Below, piece by piece: positions 40,695-48,405 of a stretch of 64,000 nt of DNA. The position numbers were made by a program, and so were the translations under genes. Position 1 is the first letter of the stretch; each line of letters begins with the position of its first letter. Location: positions 310,001 to 374,000 of the forward strand of contig NZ_JANARS010000001.1 of NCBI RefSeq assembly GCF_024199985.1, in the 5' to 3' direction. Source of the DNA: Nocardioides pinisoli (GTDB taxonomy: Bacteria > Actinomycetota > Actinomycetes > Propionibacteriales > Nocardioidaceae). The notes under the pieces were generated by a model that saw only the letters and a list, made by a program, of their open reading frames with translations, ran no database searches and was not told the origin of the DNA.

Positions 40695-41617
40695 GCGCGC
40701 TCGACCGCCTGCCCGCGATCTCGCTCGCGGAGCTCAACGACCGCGCGGAGCTGCTGACCAGGACCGACCGGAAGTACGTGATCGCCGCCGCCGAGCTCGA
40801 CGCCCTGGTCACCGGCCTCCATCCCGCCGGCACGGCCGGCCTGCGGGTGCTCGAGATCGACGGCCGCCGCGGCTCACGCTATGAGTCGACCTACCTCGAC
40901 ACGGCCGGGCTCGACAGCTGGGCCGGCGCGGCCCACCGCCGACGCCGCCGCTGGAAGGTCCGCACCCGGCACTACGCCGACACCGGCGAGCGCTGGCTCG
41001 AGGTCAAGACGCGCGGCCCGCGCGGCACGACCGTGAAGGAGCGGTTGCCCCACGACGGTCGCGAGGTGGCCGGGCCCGCGGCCGCCTGGGTGCGCGACCG
41101 GCTCGGCGCCGCGGGGGTCCACGACGTCGACCCGTCGGGCCTCGTCGCGACGCTGCACACCAGCTATCGGCGTACGACGCTGCTCCTCCCCGGCGACGCC
41201 GGGCGCGCCACCGTCGACCGCGACCTGCGCTGGGTGTCGGGCCACGGCGCCGTCGGGGTCGGCGACGTCCTCGTCGTGGAGACCAAGTCGGGCACGCCCC
41301 ACCCCGGCCCGCTCGACCGGCGCCTGTGGGAGCTCGGCCACCGCCCGGTCCGGATCTCCAAGTACGCCACCGGGCTGGCGCTGCTGACCCCCGACCTCCA
41401 GGCCAACCGCTGGCACCGCGTCAGGTCCCGTCACCTCGCCGATCACCTCACCCTCCGTGAAGGAGCCCCCTCATCCGGACCACCATCGGCGGCTGAGCAC
41501 CCCGGCGTGGTGGCGTACGGGCTGCTTTGCACCCGAGTCTCGTGCTTTGCACCCGGGATCTGTACCTGTAAGTGGGGCGGTCACCGGATATCCGGTGACC
41601 GCCCTCTCTCAGGCTGA
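40691..41617 (+). CDS. VTC-domain (polyphosphate polymerase-like) protein
   Basis: Frame of 308 codons. The VTC/CYTH-like tunnel residues appear as LLTRTDRKYVIAA, RYESTYLDT, RRWKVRTRHYADTGERWLEVKTRG, TSYRRTTLLL, VVETKSG and SKYATGLALLTPDLQANRW. VTC domains polymerise phosphate from ATP or hydrolyse triphosphates. GTG overlaps the DUF4956 stop (GTGA). The known family ends about residue 255; the last ~50 codons are not conserved-looking and read through a perfect palindrome (41575-41604). CotH, the usual third partner, is absent. Confidence 0.85.
   Translation: MSALDRLPAISLAELNDRAELLTRTDRKYVIAAAELDALVTGLHPAGTAGLRVLEIDGRRGSRYESTYLDTAGLDSWAGAAHRRRRRWKVRTRHYADTGERWLEVKTRGPRGTTVKERLPHDGREVAGPAAAWVRDRLGAAGVHDVDPSGLVATLHTSYRRTTLLLPGDAGRATVDRDLRWVSGHGAVGVGDVLVVETKSGTPHPGPLDRRLWELGHRPVRISKYATGLALLTPDLQANRWHRVRSRHLADHLTLREGAPSSGPPSAAEHPGVVAYGLLCTRVSCFAPGICTCKWGGHRISGDRPLSG
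41523..41555. repeat. Short direct repeat TGCTTTGCACCCG
   Basis: TGCTTTGCACCCG occurs at 41523-41535 and 41543-41555, a 20-bp period, inside the non-conserved 3' tail of the VTC frame and just before the palindrome. Its role is unknown; it could be a binding site or a trace of rearrangement. Confidence 0.5.
41575..41604. terminator. Perfect 30-bp palindrome between VTC and EcsC genes
   Basis: GGGCGGTCACCGGAT and its exact reverse complement abut with no spacer, centre GATATC, at 41589/41590. The genes from both sides converge on it, so a bidirectional terminator is the natural reading, although the VTC frame stays open through it to 41617. Confidence 0.6.
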
Positions 41618-42328
41618 CGCCGCCGCCACGACCGGGAACTCCTTCATCGCGTGGTCGGCGATCTTCTTCATCATGAAGCCGTCGATCCCGCCGCCGACGA
41701 GCCCGCCGGCGAGGGGGACGCCGCGGCCGAACTGGGCGAGCGCCTTCTCCGTGACGCCGCGCATGAGCCGGAAGCCGACGGCCTTGTTGACCATCATCAG
41801 CGCCGCGGGCGGCAGGCCCTTGAGGGCGTACGCCGTCGCACGGCCGCCGGCGGTCGACATGCCGGCCTTCTTGAGGACCTCGTCGGACTCCGAGCCGGCC
41901 AGCGTCAGCAGGATCGCGCTGCGCACCTGCGGGTCGTCGATGTCGTAGCCGCGCAGCATCGCGACGGCGCCGACCATGCGGACCGCCTGGAGGTAGAACT
42001 CCGCGACGTTGACCGGCAGCGCGACCGGCATCGTGATGAAGCCGCCCAGGCCGGTGACGAAGCCACCGACGCCGCCGGTGAACGTGCTGCGGCGGGCCAG
42101 CGCGGCAATTGCCTTCTCGCGGTCGCCGCCGGCCTTGCGCAGCGCCTCGTCGGCCACCTCGCGCACCGGGTCGAGCGGGCCGCGCCCGTCGAGGCCGACG
42201 TCGAGCAGCATCGTGACCAGCCGGTCCACCGCCCCCGGGTCGGGCTGCGGGTCGTCGACCGCGTCGAGCGCCGACTTCGTGGTGCGTGCCTCGGCTCGAC
42301 CGGGGATGAGGAGGTCCTTGAGTGCCAT
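41609..42328 (-). CDS. EcsC-family protein
   Basis: 239 residues. The EcsC domain is seen in TFTGGVGGFVTGLGGFITMPVALPVNVAEFYLQAVRMVGAVAML with RGYDIDDPQVRSAILLTLAG, and a Gly-rich LAGGLVGGGIDGFMMKKIADHAMKEF end. EcsC proteins are membrane-associated and of unclear function (named from the Bacillus ecs operon). ATG at 42328 has TAGTGT 7 nt upstream. It is convergent with the VTC gene. Confidence 0.85.
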   Translation of the reverse strand: MALKDLLIPGRAEARTTKSALDAVDDPQPDPGAVDRLVTMLLDVGLDGRGPLDPVREVADEALRKAGGDREKAIAALARRSTFTGGVGGFVTGLGGFITMPVALPVNVAEFYLQAVRMVGAVAMLRGYDIDDPQVRSAILLTLAGSESDEVLKKAGMSTAGGRATAYALKGLPPAALMMVNKAVGFRLMRGVTEKALAQFGRGVPLAGGLVGGGIDGFMMKKIADHAMKEFPVVAAASA

Positions 42329-42430
42329 GCGGCAAACACTACGAACACAACGGTGAGACCGACGTCACACGCTCCTAGCGTCAGGCCCGGACGCACTCGG
42401 TCGTCCGTCCCCCCACCCCGGAGGCTCGTC

Positions 42431-43843
42431 ATGCCCCATCGCACCGTCCTCGCCCGCGCCGCCACCGCGGCCGGCTCGGCCCTGCTCGCCGGAGCCCTGC
42501 TCGCCCCCGTCCCCGCCTCGTCCGCCACCGGCCCGACGTCGTCGGCGTGCCCGGCCGGGGTCGCCGACGTCGCCGACTGCTGGACCGGCCAGGACGACAA
42601 CGGCGCCTACTACGCCATCGCCGTCCCGCACGACTGGAACGGCGACCTCGTCGTCCACGCCCACGGCGGCCCCGACCTCGGCGACGCGTCCGACCCGACC
42701 CGCAGCGTCGAGGACCTCGACCGCTGGGCGGTGATGGCGCGCGAGGGCTACGCCTGGGTCGGCTCGGCCTACCGCCGCGGCGGCTACGGCACCCGGATGG
42801 CCGTCGCCGACAGCGAGAGCGCCCGGCAGGTGTTCGAGGAGGCCTTCGGCGTCCCCGGCACGACGCTCGCCCACGGGCAGTCGTGGGGCGGCGACGTCGC
42901 CGCCAAGCTCGTCGAGGTGCACCCGACGTCGTACGACGGCGTGCTGCTGACCAACGGCGTGCTGGCCGGCGCCTCGCGCGGCTACGACTACCGGGTGGAC
43001 CTGCGCGTGGTCTACCAGTACTACTGCGGCAACCACCCGCGGCCGACCGAGCCGCAGTACCCCCTCTGGATGGGGCTGCGGGAGGACTCGACGATGACGT
43101 CCGCCGGCCTGCGCTCGCGGCTCCAGGAGTGCACCGGCCACCAGTCCGCACCGGCCGACCGCACCGCCCTGCAGCAGCGCAACCTCGACGACATCCTCGC
43201 CGTCACGAAGGTGCCCGAGCGGACCCTCGAGTCGCACCTGCGCTTCGCCACCTTCACCTTCCGCGACATCGTGCACAACCGGCTGGAGGGGCGGAACCCG
43301 TTCAGCAACGTCGGGGTGCGCTACTCCGGCAGCCACGACGACAAGGCGCTCAACCAGGGTGTCGAGCGGTTCGCCGCCGACCCGTCCGCCAGGCGCGACC
43401 TGACCTGGGACAGCGACCTCACCGGGGCCGTGGACGTCCCCACCGTGACCCTGCACGCCATCGACGACCCGACCGCCTTCGTCGAGCACGAGTCCGCCTA
43501 CCGGGCGACCCGTGCCGGTGCCGGCACCGACGACCTGCTGGTGCAGGTCTTCAGCCGCGAGGCCGAGCACAGCTCGCTGAGCGACAGCGGCTACGCCGCG
43601 GTGCTCGACGCGCTCGACACGTGGGTCGACACCGGCGTGAAGCCCACGCCGGCCGGCGTCGCGTCTTCCTGCACCGGCTTCGACACGACCTACGGCACGG
43701 GCTGCTTCGTGGACCCGGCCTACGAGCCGGCGCCGTACGACGACCGCGTCGAGGCGCGCCCCGGCGGGCACCGGTGGCCGACCATGAGCGCCGCGCAGGA
43801 GCGGGCCTGGTCGCACCAGCCCGGCATCGGGATCGAGCCGTGA
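42431..43843 (+). CDS. Secreted alpha/beta-hydrolase
   Basis: 470 residues with a signal peptide (MPHRTVLARAATAAGSALLAGALLA, cleavage near SSATG). The hydrolase core shows DLVVHAHGGPDLG (oxyanion region), a nucleophile in LAHGQSWGGDVAAKLV, and a probable acid/His pair in LHAIDDPTAFVEHE and SREAEHSSLSDSGY. No lipid-specific motif is recognised; peptide or ester substrates are possible. A TAGCGT -10-like box at about 42375 fits a normal leader. It stands alone upstream of the CitA-type kinase gene. Confidence 0.78.
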   Translation: MPHRTVLARAATAAGSALLAGALLAPVPASSATGPTSSACPAGVADVADCWTGQDDNGAYYAIAVPHDWNGDLVVHAHGGPDLGDASDPTRSVEDLDRWAVMAREGYAWVGSAYRRGGYGTRMAVADSESARQVFEEAFGVPGTTLAHGQSWGGDVAAKLVEVHPTSYDGVLLTNGVLAGASRGYDYRVDLRVVYQYYCGNHPRPTEPQYPLWMGLREDSTMTSAGLRSRLQECTGHQSAPADRTALQQRNLDDILAVTKVPERTLESHLRFATFTFRDIVHNRLEGRNPFSNVGVRYSGSHDDKALNQGVERFAADPSARRDLTWDSDLTGAVDVPTVTLHAIDDPTAFVEHESAYRATRAGAGTDDLLVQVFSREAEHSSLSDSGYAAVLDALDTWVDTGVKPTPAGVASSCTGFDTTYGTGCFVDPAYEPAPYDDRVEARPGGHRWPTMSAAQERAWSHQPGIGIEP

Positions 43844-43881
43844 GCGGTGGCTGACCCTGTGAGGGCCGTCACGGACGCACC

Positions 43882-43887
43882 TACGAT
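43882..43887 (+). promoter_or_regulatory. Putative -10 box TACGAT, leaderless start at 43894
   Basis: TACGAT is followed by GTGCCG and GTG (43894) with the recurrent 6-nt spacing; the other in-frame GTG at 43888 would lie too close to the box. Confidence 0.45.
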
Positions 43888-43893
43888 GTGCCG

Positions 43894-45528
43894 GTGCTGA
43901 CGCGTCCTCGCCACGAGCAGTCCGTGGCGCGCCAGGTGCTGGTCCTGCAGCTCATCGCAGTGCTGGTCCTGGTCGTCACGGCGCTCGCCCTCGCGACCTA
44001 CGACGCGCGCAACGACATCCGGGCCAGCGCCCGCGACGAGGCGGTGTCGGTCGCGAGGGCGGTGGCGCGCTCGCCGGTGGTCCGCGAGGCGATGGCGACC
44101 AGCGACCCGACCGCGCTGCTGCAGCCCTACGCCGAGGCGGTCCGCGTCGACACGGGCGTCGACTTCGTCGTCGTGATGGACCGCGACCGCACCCGCTGGT
44201 CGCACCCGAGCCAGGAGCAGCTCGGCAAGGCCTTCATCGGCAACCTCGGCGGGGCACCCGACGGCGAGGTCTACACCGAGGAGTACGTCGGCACGCTGGG
44301 GCCGTCGATCCGCGCCATCGTGCCGGTCTTCGGGCAGAGCTCGGTCTCCACCGCCAACGCCGGCTCACCCGTGGTGGCGCTGGTGGCCGTCGGGATCACC
44401 CTCACCCAGCTCGACGACCTGCTCGTCGACGAGTTCGCCGACATCGTCGTCGCGGCGCTGGCCGTGCTCGTCGTCGGCATCGCCGGTGCCTGGCTGATCG
44501 CGCGGCGGCTGCGACGCCAGACCCACGGCATGGGCGAGCGCGAGATCACCCGGATGTACGAGTACTACAGCGCCGTCCTGCACGCCGTGCGCGAGGGGCT
44601 GCTGCTCATCGACCTCGAGGGGCGGGTGCAGCTGGTCAACGACGAGGCCCGCCGGCTGCTCCACCTGCCCGACGACGTCGTCGGTCGCTCCCTCGACGAC
44701 CTCGGCCTGCCCCCGGCGCTCGTCGAGGCGGCGTCCGGCGAGCGCGGCGCCGACGAGGTCTACGTGACCGGCGACCACGTCCTGGTCGCCAGCTCCAGCG
44801 CGGCCTTCTGGGACGGCAGGGAGGTCGGCGCCGTGGTCACCCTGCGCGACCACACCGAGCTGCAGGCGGTGACCGGTGAGCTCGACATCGTCCGGGGCCT
44901 CACCGAGTCGCTGCGGGCCCAGACCCACGAGGCGGCCAACCGGCTGCACACCGTGGTCTCCCTCATCGAGATCGGGCGCAGCGAGGAGGCGATCGACTTC
45001 GTCACCGACGAGCTGAAGGTCGCGCAGATGCTCACCGACCGTGTGGTGGGCGCGGTGGGTGACCCGGTGGTCGCGGCGCTGCTGCTCGGCAAGTCCTCGG
45101 AGGCCGCGGAGCGCGGCATCTCGCTCACCGTCACCGGCGAGCTCCCGGCGTCGTTCGCCGTCGGCTCCCCGCGCGACCTCGTCACCGTCCTCGGCAACCT
45201 CGTCGACAACGCGATCGAGGCCGTCGCCGGCAGCGACGACCGCCGGATCGTGGTGCACCTCGAGGGGTCGCCCGAGCACGCCCGGCTGGTCGTCGGCGAC
45301 AGCGGTCCCGGGCTCACCCCCGAGGAGGCCGCCCACGCGCTCGAGCGGGGCTGGACGACGAAGGTCGACGCGGGCGACGCGCACGGAGTCGGGCTGGCGC
45401 TGGTCTCCCAGGTCGCCCGGCGCCTCGGCGGCGGCGTCACGATCGGCCGGTCCGAGCTCGGCGGCGCCGAGATGGTCGTCGTGCTCGGTCGTGTGCCCGA
45501 GCCCGCCGGAGTGGAGGTCTCGGCATGA
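43894..45528 (+). CDS. CitA/DcuS-type sensor histidine kinase
   Basis: 544 residues. Helix 1 (QLIAVLVLVVTALALATY) leads to an extracytoplasmic sCache-like PAS domain (about 45-180: RDEAVSVARAVARSPVVREAM, VDFVVVMDRDRTRWSHP, AIVPVFG). Helix 2 (ADIVVAALAVLVVGIAGAWL) follows, then a PAS (YEYYSAVLHAVREGLLLIDLEG) and the CitA-type phosphorylation helix SLRAQTHEAANRLHTVVSLIEIG; the ATPase has LVDNAIEAVAG, GDSGPGL and GVGLALVSQVARRLGG. Such kinases sense citrate or C4-dicarboxylates. It overlaps its regulator by 4 bp (ATGA), and the tct genes lie just beyond, convergent, as probable targets. Confidence 0.9.
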   Translation: MLTRPRHEQSVARQVLVLQLIAVLVLVVTALALATYDARNDIRASARDEAVSVARAVARSPVVREAMATSDPTALLQPYAEAVRVDTGVDFVVVMDRDRTRWSHPSQEQLGKAFIGNLGGAPDGEVYTEEYVGTLGPSIRAIVPVFGQSSVSTANAGSPVVALVAVGITLTQLDDLLVDEFADIVVAALAVLVVGIAGAWLIARRLRRQTHGMGEREITRMYEYYSAVLHAVREGLLLIDLEGRVQLVNDEARRLLHLPDDVVGRSLDDLGLPPALVEAASGERGADEVYVTGDHVLVASSSAAFWDGREVGAVVTLRDHTELQAVTGELDIVRGLTESLRAQTHEAANRLHTVVSLIEIGRSEEAIDFVTDELKVAQMLTDRVVGAVGDPVVAALLLGKSSEAAERGISLTVTGELPASFAVGSPRDLVTVLGNLVDNAIEAVAGSDDRRIVVHLEGSPEHARLVVGDSGPGLTPEEAAHALERGWTTKVDAGDAHGVGLALVSQVARRLGGGVTIGRSELGGAEMVVVLGRVPEPAGVEVSA

Positions 45529-46211
45529 GCGTCCGGGTGCTGGTCGTCGAGGACGAGCCGCTCGTCGCCGAGGCCCACGCGGAGTACACCCGCCGCGTCG
45601 CCGGCTTCGACGTCGTCGGCGTCGTCAACTCCGCCGGCGAGGCCGCCCGCGCACTCGGCGACCGCGAGGTCGACCTGGTGCTGCTCGACATGTACCTCCC
45701 CGACGGCCACGGCCTCGGCCTCCTCCGCAACCTGCGCGCCGGCGGCACCATGTGCGACGTGATCGCAGTGACCTCCGCGCGCGACGCCGAGATGGTGCGC
45801 CGGGCGGTCGCACACGGAGTCGTGCTCTACCTGATCAAGCCGTTCACGTTCCCGATGTTCCGCTCCAAGCTCGAGCAGTACGCCGACTACCGCCGGCAGC
45901 TCGGCGACGCGCCCGACGAGGTGATGCAGGACGAGGTGGACCGGATGCTCGGCTCGCTGCGCGTCGCCACCTCCGACGGTGCCCTGCCCAAGGGGCTCAC
46001 CGCGGAGCGGCTGCACGAGGCGATGGACCACCTGCGCACGCCGCCCGGCGTGCTGTCGGCGCGCGAGCTCGCGGAGAAGCTGGCCAGCTCGCGGGTCACC
46101 GCGCGCCGCTACCTCGAGCACCTCGCCGACGTCGGCGTCGTCGCGCGGTCGCTGCGCTACGGGGGCAGCGGCCGGCCCGAGGTGGAGTACCGCTGGCAGC
46201 ACACCCGCTGA
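45525..46211 (+). CDS. CitB/DcuR-type response regulator
   Basis: 228 residues. Receiver: VLVVEDEPLVAEAHAEYTRRV, phospho-Asp in VDLVLLDMYLPDGHG and Lys in YLIKPFTF. C-terminal HTH is of the CitB type, with DHLRTPPGVLSARELAEKLASSRVTARRYLEHLADVGVV. ATGA overlap with the kinase. The expected target is the tct tricarboxylate transport operon that converges on it across the REP-like elements at 46237-46373. Confidence 0.9.
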   Translation: MSVRVLVVEDEPLVAEAHAEYTRRVAGFDVVGVVNSAGEAARALGDREVDLVLLDMYLPDGHGLGLLRNLRAGGTMCDVIAVTSARDAEMVRRAVAHGVVLYLIKPFTFPMFRSKLEQYADYRRQLGDAPDEVMQDEVDRMLGSLRVATSDGALPKGLTAERLHEAMDHLRTPPGVLSARELAEKLASSRVTARRYLEHLADVGVVARSLRYGGSGRPEVEYRWQHTR

Positions 46212-46236
46212 CCTGCTGCCGACGGCGTACGCCCTC

Positions 46237-46288
46237 GAGCGGTGAGTGAGGGGCACTCCCTCCGGCGGGAACCCTCCTCGCGCACCGC
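46237..46288. repeat. REP-like palindromic element
   Basis: GAGCGGTGAGTGAGGGG with a matching CTCCTCGCGCACCGC 3' arm: a hairpin whose outer stem is GCGGTG/CACCGC. It belongs to the same family as the elements at 46320 and in the array at 49540-50130. Confidence 0.6.
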
Positions 46289-46319
46289 CCGCCGGCGCCG
46301 CGTACGCCGACACGCACGC

Positions 46320-46373
46320 GAGCGGTGCGGGAGGGGGATTCCGTCCAGCGGGAACCCCCCTCACGCACCGCTC
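46320..46373. repeat. REP-like palindromic element
   Basis: GAGCGGTGCGGGAGGGGG pairs with CCCCCCTCACGCACCGCTC around a loop containing TTCCGTCCAGCGGGAAC. It lies between the convergent response regulator and tctA, and may act as a terminator as well as a mobile repeat. Confidence 0.65.
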
Positions 46374-46394
46374 GGTGGGGCGGGGTGGATCGGC

Positions 46395-47894
46395 TCAGTC
46401 GTCCTCGCCCTGGAAGACGACCTCGCGCTTGCGGCGTACGGACGGGAGCACCGCGATGACGATGATCACCGCCGCCAGCGCCAGCAGCGACGCCGAGATC
46501 GGCCGGGTCGCGAAGACCGTCGGGTCGCCGCGGCTGATGATCATCGCCCGGCGCAGGTTCTCCTCCAGCAGCGGCCCGAGCACGAAGCCGAGCAGCAGCG
46601 GTGCGGCCTCGCAGCCCCACCGGATCAGGAAGTAGCCGACCACCCCGGCCCCCGCGATCGCGAAGACGTCCCAGGCGTTGAGATTGAGGGAGTAGCAGCC
46701 GATCGAGGCGAAGGCGATGATCGCGGGGAACATCACCTCGTAGGGCACCGCCAGCATCTTCACCCAGATGCCGATGAGCGGCAGGTTGAGCATCACCAGC
46801 AGCAGGTTGCCCACCCACATCGACGCGATCAGGCCCCAGACCAGCTCGGGCTCGTCGTTGATGACGTTGGGGCCGGGGGTGATGCCCTGGATGATGAAGG
46901 CGCCGACGAGCAGCGCCATCACCGGGTGCGCCGGCAGGCCGAGCGACAGCAGCGGGATGAACGACGTCTGCGCCGCCGCGTTGTTGGCCGACTCCGGCGC
47001 CGCGACGCCCTCGATGACGCCGGTGCCGAACTTCTTCGGGTCCTTCGACAGGTTCTTCTCGACCGAGTACGACGTGAAGCTGGCCAGGACGTGCCCGCCG
47101 CCCGGCAGCACGCCGAGCACCGACCCGAGGGCGGTGCCGCGCAGGACCGGCTTGGTGATGCGGCGGAAGTCGTCTTTCTTCAGCCACAGGCCCTCGACCT
47201 TGCGGGTCACGATGGAGGCGGAATGGCGCGACTCGAGGTTGCGGATGATCTCCGCGAGGCCGAAGAGGCCGACCGCGAGCGAGACGAAGTCCAGGCCCTC
47301 GTAGAGCTCGCGCACCCCGAAGGTGAAGCGCGGGACGCCGGTGAACTGGTCCTGCCCGATCGTGCCCAGCAGCAGGCCGAGCACGATCATGGCGAGCGCC
47401 TTGACCGTCGACCCGCTGGCGAGCGCGATGCTGGCGATCAGGCCGAGGACGACCACGGCGAAGTAGTCCGCCGGGCCGAACTTCAGCGCCAGCTGCGCCA
47501 GTGGTGGCGCGAACGCGGCGAGCACGATCGTGCCCACCGTGCCGGCGAAGAACGACCCGAGGGCCGCCGTCGCCAGGGCCGGTCCGGCCCGCCCCTGCCT
47601 GGCCATCTGGTGGCCGTCGAGGGCCGTCACCACCGATGACGACTCGCCCGGCAGGTTGAGCAGGATGGCCGTCGTCGAGCCGCCGTACTGCGCGCCGTAG
47701 TAGATGCCGGCGAGCATGATCAGCGACGCGACCGCGTCGAACTCGAACGTGATCGGCAGCAGCAGGGCGACCGTCGCGGTCGGCCCGATGCCGGGCAGCA
47801 CGCCGACCGCGGTGCCGAGGGTGACGCCCAGCAGGCAGATCAGGATGTTGCTCGGCTGGAGCGCGGTCTCGAGGCCGAGGAGGATGCCGTCCAC
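46395..47894 (-). CDS. tctA: Tripartite tricarboxylate transporter, large membrane subunit
   Basis: 499 residues, about twelve membrane helices. The family signature is LGTAVGVLPGIGPTATVALLLPITF and the second conserved repeat is LGSVLGVLPGGGHVLASFTSY; IYYGAQYGGSTTAILLNLPGE is typical of TctA. It forms the permease with TctB and works with an extracytoplasmic binding protein to import citrate or related acids using an ion gradient. The GTG start follows the tctB stop by one base, so the operon is tctC-tctB-tctA. Confidence 0.93.
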   Translation of the reverse strand: MDGILLGLETALQPSNILICLLGVTLGTAVGVLPGIGPTATVALLLPITFEFDAVASLIMLAGIYYGAQYGGSTTAILLNLPGESSSVVTALDGHQMARQGRAGPALATAALGSFFAGTVGTIVLAAFAPPLAQLALKFGPADYFAVVVLGLIASIALASGSTVKALAMIVLGLLLGTIGQDQFTGVPRFTFGVRELYEGLDFVSLAVGLFGLAEIIRNLESRHSASIVTRKVEGLWLKKDDFRRITKPVLRGTALGSVLGVLPGGGHVLASFTSYSVEKNLSKDPKKFGTGVIEGVAAPESANNAAAQTSFIPLLSLGLPAHPVMALLVGAFIIQGITPGPNVINDEPELVWGLIASMWVGNLLLVMLNLPLIGIWVKMLAVPYEVMFPAIIAFASIGCYSLNLNAWDVFAIAGAGVVGYFLIRWGCEAAPLLLGFVLGPLLEENLRRAMIISRGDPTVFATRPISASLLALAAVIIVIAVLPSVRRKREVVFQGEDD

Positions 47895-47895
47895 G

Positions 47896-48405
47896 TCAGC
47901 CTCCCAACCACTCGCCGAGCAGCGGCAGCCGCAGCCGGAGCAGGGCCACGAAGACGACCAGGCACAGGGCGGTGATCCCGGCGGAGGTCAGCGCCGCCTT
48001 GAGCGGACTGGTGCCGTGCCCGGCCAGCGCGGCGATGAAGGTCGTCACGAACAGGGTCGGGGCGAGGCCGAGGCCGGAGACGAAGAACCCGAAGAACATG
48101 ACCGCCCCCACCAGCAGGCCGCCACGACGCCACGGGACGGGCTCCCGCTGCACGTCGCGGATCGCGGGGTCGCCCCCGCGGAACGCCATGGCGACGACGA
48201 GCAGCCCGAGGACGGCCAGCAGGGCGCCGAGTGCCAGCGGGACGTAGCCCGAGCCCATCCGCAGCGCCGAGCCGACGTCGTACCGCGAGCCGGCGATCGC
48301 GAACGCGAGGCCGAGGACGATGAACGCCGCCCCCGCGTAGAGGTCGGGCCGGAACGGCGCCGGGCGGTGCCCGGCGCCGTGCGCGACGCCACTCTCGGTG
48401 CTCAT
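47896..48405 (-). CDS. tctB: Tripartite tricarboxylate transporter, small membrane subunit
   Basis: 169 residues with four helices (LYAGAAFIVLGLAFAIAG, VPLALGALLAVLGLLVVAMAF, GGLLVGAVMFFGFFVSGLGLAPTLFVTTFIAAL, AALTSAGITALCLVVFVALLRLRLPLL), a charged loop and the short LGEWLGG end, as in TctB. The ATG at 48405 overlaps the tctC stop (ATGA, 48402-48405). Longer frames to 49335 are shadows. Acts with tctA. Confidence 0.9.
   Translation of the reverse strand: MSTESGVAHGAGHRPAPFRPDLYAGAAFIVLGLAFAIAGSRYDVGSALRMGSGYVPLALGALLAVLGLLVVAMAFRGGDPAIRDVQREPVPWRRGGLLVGAVMFFGFFVSGLGLAPTLFVTTFIAALAGHGTSPLKAALTSAGITALCLVVFVALLRLRLPLLGEWLGG

Noticed and set aside
41448-42335. Alternative 295-codon minus-strand frame over EcsC
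   Set aside because: Out of frame with the EcsC product at 41609-42328, very Arg-rich, and runs through the palindrome.
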